Shown here: positions 14,649 through 23,716 of the stretch, one piece after another
Layout of the letters: each line of letters begins with the position of its first letter
Position numbering within the stretch: the stretch's first letter is position 1
Assembly (NCBI GenBank): GCA_963775625.1
Contig: CAVZJM010000006.1
Span: 62,001-126,000, forward strand
From: JAIBJN01 sp963775625
GTDB taxonomy: Bacteria; Actinomycetota; Thermoleophilia; Gaiellales; Gaiellaceae
Direction: 5' to 3'
DNA: 64,000 nucleotides
The notes under the pieces: generated by a model
What the model was told of the DNA's origin: nothing
The model's input: the letters and a program-made list of their open reading frames with translations, nothing else
The model's database searches: none
Program-made: the position numbers and the translations under genes

Positions 14649-17126
14649 ATGAGCACGATTGCACCAGAGACGACGTCGGTGACGGCTGCCGTCGGCCAGG
14701 ACGAGATCCGGTTCGAGACGGGCAAGCTGGCCAAGCAGGCCGACGGAGCCGTGGTCGTCAGGAGCGGGGACACCATGGTCCTCGCGACGGCCCAGGGCCG
14801 CCTCGAGGCGCGTGAGGGCGCGGACTTCTTCCCGCTCACCGTCGACGTCGAGGAACGCATGTACGCGGCCGGCAAGATTCCGGGCGGCTTCTTCAAGCGC
14901 GAGGGCCGCCCGACCGAGAAGGCGATCCTCACCGCCAGGATGATCGACCGCCCGATCCGGCCGTTGTGGCCCAAGGGCTTCCGGAACGAGGTGCAGGTCA
15001 TCTGCACGACGCTCTCGGCCGACCTGATCACCCCGCACGACATCCTCGCCATCAACGGCGCCTCCGCGGCGCTGATGATCTCGCCGCTGCCCTTCTTCGG
15101 GCCGGTGGGCGCCGTCCGCATTGGGATCCTCGACGGCGAGATGGTCGTCAATCCGTCGCTCCCCGACATCGGAGAGTCCGAGCTCGACCTGATCGTGGTC
15201 GGCACGAAGGACGGCCTGACGATGGTCGAGGCGGGCGCCGACGAGGTGCCCGAGGAGACCCTTCTCAGGGCCTTCGACCTCGCGCACGCCGAGATCCGGA
15301 AGCTCTGCGAGGCGCAGGAGGAGCTCCGCCGCCGGGTCGGCAAGCCGAAGTGGCTCGACCCCGAGCTGACCGAAGAGCTCGACGCGACCCACGGCGAGCG
15401 CATCTCCTCCCGCATCGGCGCCGAGGGCCTGCGCGAGGCCGGAGCCGTCGTCGAAGAGCTCGTCGCGGAGCTCTGCCCGCCGATCACGATCGACTCCACC
15501 GAGGAGGACATCGTCCGCGAGACGCAGGTGCGCGCGAGCCTCGACGCCATCCTGGAGCGGCGCCGCCTGGAGGCGGTCCTCCGTCCGGTGCGCGATCAGT
15601 TCGAGGACGAGCTGCGCGTCCTCACCGACGCCGAGCAGGACTCGAAGCAGCTGCGCTCCGCGAAGCGCCATCTGCTCTTCGAGCGTCTCATCGAGACGGT
15701 CGAGCTGCCGTTCCCCGTCGGGCCTGCCACCGTCGAGGGCGAGGCGCCCGCGGTCAAGGACAGCCTCACCAAGACGTACGTGAAGAAGGCCGCCGACGCG
15801 ATCTACAAGGACCTGATCCGGAAGAAGATCGCCGTCGAGAAGCGCCGCCCGGACGGTCGCGCAACCGACGAGATCCGCCCGGTCACGTGCGAGGTCGAGG
15901 TTTCGGCGCGCACGCACGGCTCGGCGCTCTTCACCCGAGGCCAGACGCAGATCATGACCTTGCTCACGCTCGGCACGGCCAAGGAGGGGCAGCGCATCGA
16001 CGACCTCTCCCTCGAGGTCGAGCGGCGCTACATGCACCACTACAACTTCCCGCCCTACTCGGTGGGGGAGACCGGCTTCATGCGCGGCCCCAAGCGCCGC
16101 GACATCGGCCACGGGGCGCTCGCCCAGCGCGCGCTCGAGCCGATGATCCCGCCGCTCGACGAGTTCCCGTACACGATCCGCCTCGTCTCGGAGACCCTCG
16201 AGTCGAACGGCTCCTCGTCGATGGGCTCCGTCTGCGGCTCGACCCTGGCCCTGATGGACGCCGGCGTGCCGATCAAGCGGCCCGTCAGCGGCATCGCCAT
16301 GGGCCTGGTCAAGGAGGGCGATGAGCACGTCATCCTCACCGACATCCAGGGCGCCGAGGATCACCTGGGCGACATGGACTTCAAGGTCGCCGGCTCGCGC
16401 GAGGGCATCACCGCCCTGCAGATGGACATCAAGATCACCGGCGTCACGCAGGAGATCATGCGGAACGCGCTCGAGCAGGCGAAGCGGGCCCGCGAGTTCA
16501 TCCTCGACCGGATGGCCGAGGCGATCTCGGAGTCCCGCCAGGAGCTCGCGGCCCACGCCCCGCGGATCACGACGATCTCGATCGACCCGGAGCAGATCGG
16601 CCTCATCATCGGCAAGGGCGGCGAGACGATCCGCGGCCTCGAGGCCGACTACGAGGTCCAGATCGACATCGAGGAGGACGGGACGATCCTCATCTACGCG
16701 ACCGAGGGCGAGAAGGCCGACGCCGCGATCGACGCGATCAAGTCGCTCACCAAGGAGCCCGAGGTCGGCGACACGTACACCGGCAAGGTCGTGAAGACGA
16801 CCGACTTCGGCGCCTTCGTCGAGCTCAAGAAGGGCACGGACGGGCTGCTCCACGTCTCCAACGTGGGCCCGGGCCGCGTGGGCCACATCGAGGACGTCAT
16901 CAGCCGCGGCGACGTGCTGGACGTCGTCGTCCAGGAGGTCGACAAGGCCCGCGGCCGGATCGGCCTCAAGCTCGTCGGCAAGCACGAGAACGGCACCGTC
17001 GTCCAGCCGGAGGAGCTGATCGAGCGGGCGAAGGACGCCCCGCCGCGCGAGCGCCGCGAGCGCGACGGCGACCGTGGCCGGCGCGGCGGCGGCCGCGACC
17101 GCGGCCCTCGCCGGGATTCCAACTAG
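14649..17126 (+). CDS. pnp: Polyribonucleotide nucleotidyltransferase (PNPase)
   Basis: 825 residues. Two RNase PH domains flank an all-helical linker; the second contains HHYNFPPYSVGETGFMRGPKRR and SSMGSVCGSTLALMDAGVP with its catalytic residues. KH (GLIIGKGGETIRGLE) and S1 (YTGKVVKTTDFGAFVELKKG) domains follow. The tail is rich in Arg, Gly and Asp, as in actinobacterial PNPases. It degrades RNA from the 3' end with phosphate. The ATG was chosen for its AAGGAGG site 8 bases upstream. Confidence 0.97.
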   Translation: MSTIAPETTSVTAAVGQDEIRFETGKLAKQADGAVVVRSGDTMVLATAQGRLEAREGADFFPLTVDVEERMYAAGKIPGGFFKREGRPTEKAILTARMIDRPIRPLWPKGFRNEVQVICTTLSADLITPHDILAINGASAALMISPLPFFGPVGAVRIGILDGEMVVNPSLPDIGESELDLIVVGTKDGLTMVEAGADEVPEETLLRAFDLAHAEIRKLCEAQEELRRRVGKPKWLDPELTEELDATHGERISSRIGAEGLREAGAVVEELVAELCPPITIDSTEEDIVRETQVRASLDAILERRRLEAVLRPVRDQFEDELRVLTDAEQDSKQLRSAKRHLLFERLIETVELPFPVGPATVEGEAPAVKDSLTKTYVKKAADAIYKDLIRKKIAVEKRRPDGRATDEIRPVTCEVEVSARTHGSALFTRGQTQIMTLLTLGTAKEGQRIDDLSLEVERRYMHHYNFPPYSVGETGFMRGPKRRDIGHGALAQRALEPMIPPLDEFPYTIRLVSETLESNGSSSMGSVCGSTLALMDAGVPIKRPVSGIAMGLVKEGDEHVILTDIQGAEDHLGDMDFKVAGSREGITALQMDIKITGVTQEIMRNALEQAKRAREFILDRMAEAISESRQELAAHAPRITTISIDPEQIGLIIGKGGETIRGLEADYEVQIDIEEDGTILIYATEGEKADAAIDAIKSLTKEPEVGDTYTGKVVKTTDFGAFVELKKGTDGLLHVSNVGPGRVGHIEDVISRGDVLDVVVQEVDKARGRIGLKLVGKHENGTVVQPEELIERAKDAPPRERRERDGDRGRRGGGRDRGPRRDSN

Positions 17127-17722
17127 CGCGAAGGAACGCGGAGCTGCGCGGGCCGTCCCCCAGCGGCGGCCCGCGCGCTTCCGACCCGCAGGCGCAGGAA
17201 CGTGCGGGTGAGGCGGCCGAGCGCGTACTCGTAGGCTGCGGCGCCGAGGTTGGTGCCGGCGAGGAAGACGAGCGCGTCGTTCGACGAGACCGAGTCGCTG
17301 GCGAGGGCGGCTCCGAACGCCCCGGCGTAGTACGGGATCTCCTTGACGATCTCGGTGGAGACGTAGCCGGCCTGGGAGGCGAGCCTGCGGGCCCGTGCGC
17401 TTCTCCCTCCGAGCCCGGCCAGGTCGTACGCCGCCTTCGAGAGCGCGCTCGTGCTCGTCCCCGTCTGCTCGAGCAGTCGCGAGTTGGCGGCGAGGTTCAC
17501 CCGGAGCCCCGCGCCCCACACGACGTACGTCGCGGCGAGGAACGCCAGGACGAGCCAGTGGTCGGCGCCGCGGAGCGGCTGCAAGGCGGCCAGGGCGATC
17601 CCGGCGGCCGTGGCGACGGCGTCGAGCAGGTAGGTGGAGGCGACGGTCGCGGCAAGCGTCACCGCCCAGCGCTTCGTTCTGGAGAGCCCACCACAGGGAG
17701 TGGAAGGGGATGGAGGTTCCAC
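17123..17722 (-). CDS. Unknown membrane protein next to a TetR gene
   Basis: 199 residues from a GTG at 17722. About four hydrophobic segments are visible (around residues 18-40, 48-65 and 135-175), joined by a middle helix-forming part with LLEQTGTSTSALSKAAYDL. No family is recognised. The gene is divergent from a TetR regulator and its start region faces the TetR palindrome, so it is probably the controlled target. A TTAGCT hexamer 5 bases before the start suggests a leaderless message. It overlaps the pnp end by 4 bp. Confidence 0.65.
   Translation of the reverse strand: MEPPSPSTPCGGLSRTKRWAVTLAATVASTYLLDAVATAAGIALAALQPLRGADHWLVLAFLAATYVVWGAGLRVNLAANSRLLEQTGTSTSALSKAAYDLAGLGGRSARARRLASQAGYVSTEIVKEIPYYAGAFGAALASDSVSSNDALVFLAGTNLGAAAYEYALGRLTRTFLRLRVGSARAAAGGRPAQLRVPSR
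17146..17176. terminator. Hairpin between convergent pnp and the membrane gene
   Basis: A 10 bp perfect inverted repeat pairs 17146-17155 with 17167-17176 around an 11-base loop. It lies 20 bases past the pnp stop and inside the last codons of the opposite gene. It has no T run, so a Rho-independent role is uncertain. Confidence 0.4.
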
Positions 17723-17732
17723 GGTGAAGCTA

Positions 17733-17753
17733 ACGTACGTACAGTACGTACGT
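17733..17753. promoter_or_regulatory. Perfect 21 bp palindrome, TetR-type operator
   Basis: ACGTACGTAC and its exact complement flank one central base. The palindrome lies between the divergent membrane gene (start 17722) and the TetR gene (start 17797) and touches the -10 region of the membrane gene. Operators of this size and symmetry are typical of TetR dimers. Confidence 0.75.
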
Positions 17754-17796
17754 AAGGCTACGCCGTATCGTTGCAAACGTCAAGGACGGAAAGGCG

Positions 17797-18525
17797 GTGA
17801 CCGTGGCTTCGAGCCCCCGCAGACGCTCGACACTCCCGCGGGAGGAGGCACGCCGGCGCTACGTCGGGCTGGGAGAGATAGCGGTGCTGGAGCAGGTGCG
17901 AAGAGACGCCCGCCGGTTCGACGAGGAGTCGATCGCCGTGGGCCCGTTCGCCCGCCTCGACGCCGGCGCCGTCGCAGCCCTCGAAGGGAAGACCCGCGGC
18001 GCCGTCACGAACCTGTTCGGTAGTCAGTCGGCGTTCCAGGCCGAGACGATGGCGTTCGCGCTCAACACGTGGGAGTTGATCAAGCAGATCGAGTATCCCG
18101 ATCCGGCCGAGTTCGTAAGCGCGGAGGAGTGGGTCGACGCCTTCTTCGCCGGCGAGTCCGCGCGAGGTCCTGCGCACGGCGCCACGCAGACCGTCCGCTA
18201 CGCGTCGCTCTGGGCGCTCTGGCTGAGCGCGGTGCCGTACGGCCTCTGGAGCGAGCGCGTGAGCCGGCCGAGCCTCGACGAGCAGCAGCAGCACATCGAC
18301 CACCTGGAAGAGGTGCTCGCACGCGCGCTCGACCATTTCCGGCTCGGACTGCGCGACGGCACGACCGTCCGCGAGCTCGCGTCCGCGATCGCCAGCCTGG
18401 TCGAGGGCGTCTGGCTCAACCAGTGCCTGACGCCCCGGCATCCGTCCGACCCGTCCGAGCCGATCGCCACGCTCCTGCGCCGCTCGGGCCGGCTCCTCTG
18501 GCTGGGCGCGACGGTCGCCCGCTAG
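17797..18525 (+). CDS. TetR family transcriptional regulator
   Basis: 242 residues. The helix-turn-helix reads LDAGAVAALEGKTRGAVTNL around residues 50-70, followed by the typical F-x-S-x-x-x-F region. The C-terminal ligand domain is helical, with a tryptophan-rich segment. Starts are possible at the GTG 17797 or 17803. The neighbouring palindrome suggests that it represses itself and the divergent membrane gene. The inducer is unknown. Confidence 0.85.
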   Translation: MTVASSPRRRSTLPREEARRRYVGLGEIAVLEQVRRDARRFDEESIAVGPFARLDAGAVAALEGKTRGAVTNLFGSQSAFQAETMAFALNTWELIKQIEYPDPAEFVSAEEWVDAFFAGESARGPAHGATQTVRYASLWALWLSAVPYGLWSERVSRPSLDEQQQHIDHLEEVLARALDHFRLGLRDGTTVRELASAIASLVEGVWLNQCLTPRHPSDPSEPIATLLRRSGRLLWLGATVAR

Positions 18526-19388
18526 CGGGCCCGCTGAGCGGCGGCGACGCCGCCGACCACGAGCGCTCCGCCGACGACGAGCCACAGGGTCACCGGCTCG
18601 TCCAGGAGCAGCGCCCCGAAGGCCACGGCCACCGGCGAGATGACGTAGGTGTAGGCGACCGCCCTCGTCGCGCCGAGCCCGCGCAGCCCGATGTTCCACC
18701 CGATGTAGCCGAGGAACGTGGAGGCGATGCCGAGGTAGAGCACGAGGGCCGCGTCCTCCAGCGAGATGCCCGAGACGGAGTCGATCGTCCCTCCGCCGAG
18801 GAAGGGGAGCAGGAAGACCGTCCCGACCAGGCTCGTCGCGGCCGTCAGCGCGAGGAGGTCGTACCGTCCCAGGAGCGGCTTCAGGAGCACGTTGTAGAGC
18901 GCGAAGGACACCGGAGCGCCGAGCACGATCAGCGGGCCCTTGGCGTTCGCGAACGACAGCTCTCCGCCGGCGCCGAGGAGGACGACGATCACGACTCCTG
19001 CGAAGGCGACGGCGAGGCCGGCCGCCCGGCGCAGGCTCCATCGCTCGAGCCCGACGCCGACGGCGAGCAGGAGCGTCAGAGCGGGGGAGAGGGCGATCAC
19101 GAGGGCCGCCGTGCCCGAGGTCGTGTACCTCGTGCCGACGTTGAGGGAGATGTGGTAGCCGACGACCACGCAGACGCCGACCGCCGCCAGCCGCAGGGCG
19201 TCCCGGCGGGTGAGGCCGGGCAGGCCGCCGACCCGCCAGAGGAGAAACGCGAACCCGGGCGCCGCGACGAGGTAGCGGAGGAGAGCGATGTCCACCGCGG
19301 CGAAGCCGTCGTCCAGCAGGACCTTGATGACCGAGAACGCGCTCGCCCAGACGACGACCACGGCCAGAAGCGCAGCGTGCGCCGACAC
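18522..19388 (-). CDS. EamA (DMT superfamily) transporter
   Basis: 288 residues from a GTG at 19388. About ten hydrophobic helices form two EamA halves, each ending near glycine-rich turns (for example LYLGIASTFLGYIGWNIGLRGLGATRA). Such proteins export amino acids, amines or other metabolites. The end overlaps the TetR stop by 4 bp in convergent orientation. Extending the frame upstream would run into repeat copy C, so the short start is preferred. Confidence 0.88.
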   Translation of the reverse strand: MSAHAALLAVVVVWASAFSVIKVLLDDGFAAVDIALLRYLVAAPGFAFLLWRVGGLPGLTRRDALRLAAVGVCVVVGYHISLNVGTRYTTSGTAALVIALSPALTLLLAVGVGLERWSLRRAAGLAVAFAGVVIVVLLGAGGELSFANAKGPLIVLGAPVSFALYNVLLKPLLGRYDLLALTAATSLVGTVFLLPFLGGGTIDSVSGISLEDAALVLYLGIASTFLGYIGWNIGLRGLGATRAVAYTYVISPVAVAFGALLLDEPVTLWLVVGGALVVGGVAAAQRAR

Positions 19389-19399
19389 CGTCGATCGCC

Positions 19400-19566
19400 T
19401 TAGAACTCGGTTCAGAATGACGACTCGTCGCCGGGGTGTCCTGGGCGAGTGCGAGGCAAGGACGCAGAGAGCGCTCGTATTCGAGATACGGGCGCGACCG
19501 AGGACGCGGCATCGCGCCGTCCAGGGCGGCCCGGCGGCACAGTGCTCATTGTGAATCGAGTTCTTA
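19400..19566. repeat. Structured interspersed repeat, copy C
   Basis: This copy lies in the gap between the divergent EamA and flavoprotein genes. The arms TAGAACTCGGTTCAGAATGA (19401-19420) and 19546-19566 are complementary with few mismatches. The inner hairpin is CGTAT (19476-19480) with ATACG (19486-19490), replacing the GTAGC-GCTAC pairing of copies A and B by compensating changes. Confidence 0.85.
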
Positions 19567-19626
19567 GCGCAACCGCAGAGTCCATCCACGGAGTTAAACC
19601 AGCAGAGGCGCCGTCGCGTGAGAGGC

Positions 19627-19632
19627 CATAAT
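19627..19632 (+). promoter_or_regulatory. Putative -10 box for the flavoprotein gene
   Basis: CATAAT lies 6 bases before the GTG at 19639. This spacing predicts a leaderless transcript and helps choose this start over the upstream ATG-like codon at 19618. Confidence 0.5.
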
Positions 19633-19638
19633 GGCGCG

Positions 19639-20811
19639 GTGCCGCGCTACGACGCGATCGTCGTGGGCGCCGGGCCCGCGGGCTCGGCGTGCGCGTACCA
19701 CCTCGCCTCGGCCGGGGCGTCCGTCGTCGTGCTCGACCGCGCCCGGTTCCCGCGCGACAAGCCGTGCGGCGGGGGAGTGACGGGGAGGGCTGCGCGGCTC
19801 CTTCCCTTCTCGATCGCACCGGTCGTCGAGGACACGGTCACGTCCGTGCGGATGCGGCTCGGATTCGGCAGCTGGTTCGAGCGAGGCGACGGCGAGCCGC
19901 TCGTCCTCATGACACAGCGCATCCGCCTGGACGCCTACCTCGCCGAGCGCGCCGCGGAGGCCGGCGCCGACCTTCGTGACGGCCTCAGGGTCACGGCCGT
20001 CACCGCCGGGCCCGAGGCCGTCGAGGTCGTCGCCGGCTCCGAGCGGCTGCGGGCGGAGACCGTGATCGGCGCCGACGGCGTCAACGGCATCTGCGCCCGA
20101 TCGCTCGAGCTCGGCGGGAACCAGGCGGTGGGCGTGGCGCTGGAGGGGAACGTCCCGTACGACCGGCTGGGCGAGAGCTACCGCGGACGAGCCGTGCTCG
20201 AGCTCGGCATCGTGCCGGGCGGCTACGGGTGGGTCTTTCCCAAGGGCGACCATGCGAACATCGGGCTCGGGGGATGGGAGCGGGAGGGACCGCGCCTGCG
20301 CGAGCATCTCGGCGCGCTCTGCGCCGCGCACGGCGTCACGGCGGCCGACCTGCAGGACGTGCGGGGCTACCGGCTCCCGCTGCGCTCGCCGCGCTCGACG
20401 CTCGCGCGGGGTCGCGCGGCGGTGGTCGGCGACGCCGCAGGCCTCGTCGACCCGGTCTCCGGCGACGGGATGTTCGAGGCGTTCCTCTCCGCGCAGCTCG
20501 CCGCCGAAACGGCGCTCGACCTCCTCGACGGCCGCGCCGACGGGCTGGAGCCGTACGGCGAGCAGCTCACGGGCCGGCTCGGGACCCACCTGTGGGCCTC
20601 GTGGGGCGTGAAGGCGGCGCTCGACCGCTTTCCGCGCACGACGTTTCGGATCGCCCGCTCCCGAATCGTCTGGCGCACCGTCGAGAAGCTCGTGCGCGGG
20701 GAGATCGACGACGTCGGCGCGGCAGGGGGCCTCGCTCGCCCTCCGCTGAAGGCGCTGGCGGCCCTCGCCCGGGCGGCCGGCGACCCCGGAGGGGCCTTCA
20801 AGCAGGCCTAG
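19639..20811 (+). CDS. Geranylgeranyl reductase family FAD protein
   Basis: 390 residues. The FAD-binding motif is YDAIVVGAGPAGSACAYHLA at the N-terminus; DKPCGGGVTGRA (near residue 45) and VVGDAAGLVDPVSGDGMFEA (near residue 270) are the family motifs. Members reduce double bonds in isoprenoid chains such as menaquinone, carotenoid or lipid tails, or act as related monooxygenases. No isoprenoid gene is adjacent, so the substrate is open. Its stop codon is the first three bases of the hairpin repeat at 20809. Confidence 0.87.
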   Translation: MPRYDAIVVGAGPAGSACAYHLASAGASVVVLDRARFPRDKPCGGGVTGRAARLLPFSIAPVVEDTVTSVRMRLGFGSWFERGDGEPLVLMTQRIRLDAYLAERAAEAGADLRDGLRVTAVTAGPEAVEVVAGSERLRAETVIGADGVNGICARSLELGGNQAVGVALEGNVPYDRLGESYRGRAVLELGIVPGGYGWVFPKGDHANIGLGGWEREGPRLREHLGALCAAHGVTAADLQDVRGYRLPLRSPRSTLARGRAAVVGDAAGLVDPVSGDGMFEAFLSAQLAAETALDLLDGRADGLEPYGEQLTGRLGTHLWASWGVKAALDRFPRTTFRIARSRIVWRTVEKLVRGEIDDVGAAGGLARPPLKALAALARAAGDPGGAFKQA

Positions 20812-20860
20812 TGCCCCACCAGGCAATACAAGCCAGGCGGCATTACCTGATGGGGCACTA
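20809..20860. repeat. Short hairpin, mini-version of the repeat family
   Basis: The arms 20809-20827 and 20842-20860 pair over 19 bases with two mismatches. The short centre GCCAGGCGGCATT resembles the right end of copy D (GCCAGGCGGCATGG). The TAG stop codon of the upstream gene is part of the left arm. It is best read as an internal-deletion form of the longer repeats. Confidence 0.65.
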
Positions 20861-20864
20861 GCTC

Positions 20865-20870
20865 TACGAT
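20865..20870 (+). promoter_or_regulatory. Putative -10 box for the M16 peptidase gene
   Basis: TACGAT stands 6 bases before the GTG at 20877 with no ribosome-binding site between them, which fits a leaderless message. Confidence 0.5.
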
Positions 20871-20876
20871 GCGAGC

Positions 20877-22172
20877 GTGGAGAACTACCTGCTGACGACG
20901 CTCGACGGCGGCACCCGGGTCGTGACCGAGCCGCTTCCCGCCGTGCGCTCCGCGGCGATCGGGCTCTGGATCGGGGCGGGCTCGCGGGACGAGGACGACG
21001 CTCACGCCGGCGTGAGCCACTTCCTCGAGCACCTGCTCTTCAAGGGCACCGCCTCCTACTCGGCCCTCGAGATTGCGGAGATCTTCGACACCTTCGGGGG
21101 AGAGCTGAACGCGGCCACGGCCCGCGACTACACGGTCGTCTACGCACGCGTCCTCGACGAGCACCTAGAGACGGCGCTCGACGTGATGACCGACATGGTC
21201 TTCGCTCCCAGCCTCGCCGACCTCGACTCCGAGCGGCAGGTCGTGCTCGAGGAGATCGCCATGGTGGACGATTCGCCGCAGGAGCTGATCTTCGACCTCG
21301 TCACGAAGGCCGTCTTCGGCAGCCACGCGCTGGGGCGCCCCGTCCTCGGGTCGGCCGAGGTGATCTCGAACGTCTCCAAGCGCTCGCTCGGCGCGTTTCA
21401 CCGCCGCCGCTACCGGCCGGACAACGTCGTCGTGGCGACGGCGGGGAGCGTCGACCACGACAAGCTCGTGAGCCTCGTCGAGCGCCAGCGAACGAAGGCC
21501 GGCGCGCCGTCGGCAGGAAGGCCCTCCGCGCGAGCGCCGTTCGTCGCAGCGCCGAAGCCGTCGCTCGTCTTCCTCTCGAAGCCGACGGAGCAGTACCACG
21601 TCTGCCTCTCGGCGCCGGGCATCGCGCGCTCCGACCGCCGGCGCTTCACCGCCTCGGTCCTCGACAGCGTGCTCGGCGGCTCGGCCTCCTCGCGCCTCTT
21701 CCAGGAGATCCGCGAGCAGCGCGGCCTCGCCTACGCCGTCTACACGTTCTCCTCCCAGTACGCCGACACAGGCCAGATGGGCGTCTACGTGGGCACGCGG
21801 GAGGAGAACCTCGCCGAGTGCCTGCGCATCGTCGCGGAGCAGATCGAGCAGATCGCCGCGGACGGGCCCCGGCCGGACGAGCTCGACCGCGCGAAGGAGA
21901 ACCTCAAGGGCAGGATCATGCTCTCGCTGGAGGTCACCTCGAACCGGATGAGCCGCCTGGGGAAGTCGCTGATCACCGACAGCGAGCTCCTCGACCTCGA
22001 CCGCATCCTGGCCGAGATCGAGGCCGTCGACGCGGACGCGGTCGCCCAGCTGGCCGGGGTCGTCCTGCCCGCCGAGGCGTTCTCCGTCGCCGCGATCGGC
22101 CCGAGCGAGGAGCGTCTGCTCGAGGCCGTCGAGCCAGTCTGCCCGGGGCTCGTGGAGCGCGCGGCGGCGTGA
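20877..22172 (+). CDS. M16 family zinc peptidase
   Basis: 431 residues. The inverted zinc motif HxxEH is HFLEH near residue 46, with the third ligand glutamate in the helix about 75 residues later (DLDSERQVVLEEIAM). The C-terminal half keeps the R-Y pair region as FQEIREQRGLAYAVYTF. Soluble bacterial M16 enzymes of this size cut peptides. It forms an operon with dapB (4 bp GTGA overlap) and dapA, as often seen in actinobacteria. Confidence 0.93.
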   Translation: MENYLLTTLDGGTRVVTEPLPAVRSAAIGLWIGAGSRDEDDAHAGVSHFLEHLLFKGTASYSALEIAEIFDTFGGELNAATARDYTVVYARVLDEHLETALDVMTDMVFAPSLADLDSERQVVLEEIAMVDDSPQELIFDLVTKAVFGSHALGRPVLGSAEVISNVSKRSLGAFHRRRYRPDNVVVATAGSVDHDKLVSLVERQRTKAGAPSAGRPSARAPFVAAPKPSLVFLSKPTEQYHVCLSAPGIARSDRRRFTASVLDSVLGGSASSRLFQEIREQRGLAYAVYTFSSQYADTGQMGVYVGTREENLAECLRIVAEQIEQIAADGPRPDELDRAKENLKGRIMLSLEVTSNRMSRLGKSLITDSELLDLDRILAEIEAVDADAVAQLAGVVLPAEAFSVAAIGPSEERLLEAVEPVCPGLVERAAA

Positions 22173-22813
22173 GAGCCCTGCTGCTCGGAGCCGGGGGGAA
22201 GGTCGGCTCCGTTCTGGCGCCGCGCCTCGTCGCAGCCGGTTACGAGGTGACCCCCGTCTCGCGGGGCGACGCCTGGGAACCCGCCGGGCACGACGCCGCG
22301 ATCGAGTTCACCGAGCCGACCGCCGTGCGCGCCAACGTCGAGCGCTGCCTTGCTGCGGCGGTTCCGACAGTCGTCGGGACGACCGGCCTGGGCCCGGCCG
22401 ACCTGGCCGCCTTCGACGCCCTGGCGCGCGAGAACGCGGTCGCCTGCTTCGTGGCGCCGAACTTCGCGCTCGGCGCCGTCCTCATGATGCGCTTCGCGGC
22501 GGAGGCCGGTCGCCACCTGCCACGCGCCGAGATCGTCGAGCTCCACCACGAGGGGAAGCTCGACGCGCCCTCGGGCACCGCGAAGGCGACCGCAAGCCTG
22601 CTTCCCGGAGAGACGCCCATCCACTCGGTGCGCCTCCCGGGGCTCGTCGCCCACCAGGAGGTGCTCCTCGGCGGGGAGGGCCAGCTCCTGACGATCCGCC
22701 ACGACGCCTACTCGCGTGAGGCCTTCGTCCCGGGCGTGCTCCTGGCGCTCGAACGGCTGCCGACGCTCCCTCCGGGCGTCACTGTGGGCCTGGAAAGCCT
22801 TCTTACGGACTGA
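22169..22813 (+). CDS. dapB: 4-hydroxy-tetrahydrodipicolinate reductase
   Basis: 214 residues, at the short end of the family (usually 240-270). The catalytic motif is HHEGKLDAPSGTA near residue 130, and the Rossmann motif is GAGGKVGS at the N-terminus. It reduces the DapA product with NAD(P)H in lysine and diaminopimelate synthesis. The GTG start overlaps the M16 stop and dapA follows after 15 bases. Confidence 0.93.
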   Translation: MRALLLGAGGKVGSVLAPRLVAAGYEVTPVSRGDAWEPAGHDAAIEFTEPTAVRANVERCLAAAVPTVVGTTGLGPADLAAFDALARENAVACFVAPNFALGAVLMMRFAAEAGRHLPRAEIVELHHEGKLDAPSGTAKATASLLPGETPIHSVRLPGLVAHQEVLLGGEGQLLTIRHDAYSREAFVPGVLLALERLPTLPPGVTVGLESLLTD

Positions 22814-22815
22814 AG

Positions 22816-22821
22816 TACAAT
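22816..22821 (+). promoter_or_regulatory. Putative -10 box for dapA
   Basis: TACAAT lies 7 bases before the dapA GTG, just after the dapB stop. It suggests an extra leaderless dapA transcript inside the operon. Confidence 0.5.
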
Positions 22822-22828
22822 CCGACCG

Positions 22829-23716
22829 GTGCTCGGCGAGGTTCTGACAGCCGTCGTCACGCCCTTCCGCGCGGACGGATCCGTCGACCTGGACGCGTTC
22901 AGGCGCGTCTGCGCGCACCTCGTGGAGACGGGCTCGGACGGCGTCGTCGTCGCCGGCACGACCGGCGAGGCGCCGACGCTCACCGACGACGAGCGGCTGT
23001 CGCTGTTCGCGGCGGCAGTGGAGACGGTGGGGGACCACGCGACGGTCATCGCCGGCACCGGCACGTACTCGACCGCGCACTCGGTCCATCTGACCGGACA
23101 GGCCCACGAGCTGGGCGTGGACGGCTTCCTCGTCGTCACGCCGTACTACTCGAAGCCTCCGGTGCCGGGGATCGTTGCGCACTTCCGTGCGATCGCGGAG
23201 GCCACGGACCGCCCGATCGTCGTCTACAACATCCCGCAACGAGTGGTGGTCAACCTCGAGCCGGAGACGCTTGCCCAGCTCGCCGAGATCCCGAACGTCA
23301 CGGCGGTCAAGCAGGCCACGACGGATCCCGGCCAGGCGCGCCGCATCCTCGAGGAGACGGAGCTCGCGCTCTACGCGGGCAACGACGACCTCCTGCTGCC
23401 GTTCCTCGAGCTCGGAGGCGTGGGCGGGATCCTGGTCTACACCCATCTCGTCGGGCTCCGCGTGCGCGAGCTGGTGACGCGCTTCAAGGGCGGAGACGTC
23501 GAGGGCGCCCGCGTGATCGACACCGAGCTTCGCCCGGTGATCGAGGCGCTCGCCGTGACGACGAATCCGATTCCGGTGAAGGCCGCGCTCGCCATGGTCG
23601 GCCACGACGTCGGCGGCCTGCGGCTCCCGCTCGTCGAGGCGTCCGACGAGGCCAAGGCCGTGATCCGCGAGACGCTCGAGCGCGTCGGCCTAGTGCAGCT
23701 CGAGACCGCGCGCTAG
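22829..23716 (+). CDS. dapA: 4-hydroxy-tetrahydrodipicolinate synthase
   Basis: 295 residues. Typical features are VVAGTTGEAPTLTDDE, VTPYYSKPPVPG, VYNIPQRVVVNLEP, and VKQATTD with the Schiff-base lysine near residue 160. It condenses pyruvate with aspartate semialdehyde. It follows dapB. Its last 27 bp overlap the convergent cysteine-synthase-like gene. Confidence 0.95.
   Translation: MLGEVLTAVVTPFRADGSVDLDAFRRVCAHLVETGSDGVVVAGTTGEAPTLTDDERLSLFAAAVETVGDHATVIAGTGTYSTAHSVHLTGQAHELGVDGFLVVTPYYSKPPVPGIVAHFRAIAEATDRPIVVYNIPQRVVVNLEPETLAQLAEIPNVTAVKQATTDPGQARRILEETELALYAGNDDLLLPFLELGGVGGILVYTHLVGLRVRELVTRFKGGDVEGARVIDTELRPVIEALAVTTNPIPVKAALAMVGHDVGGLRLPLVEASDEAKAVIRETLERVGLVQLETAR

Noticed and set aside
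14628..17519. Open frame of 963 codons antisense to pnp
   Set aside because: It mirrors the pnp codons, with no recognisable motif, and crosses the end of a real minus-strand gene.
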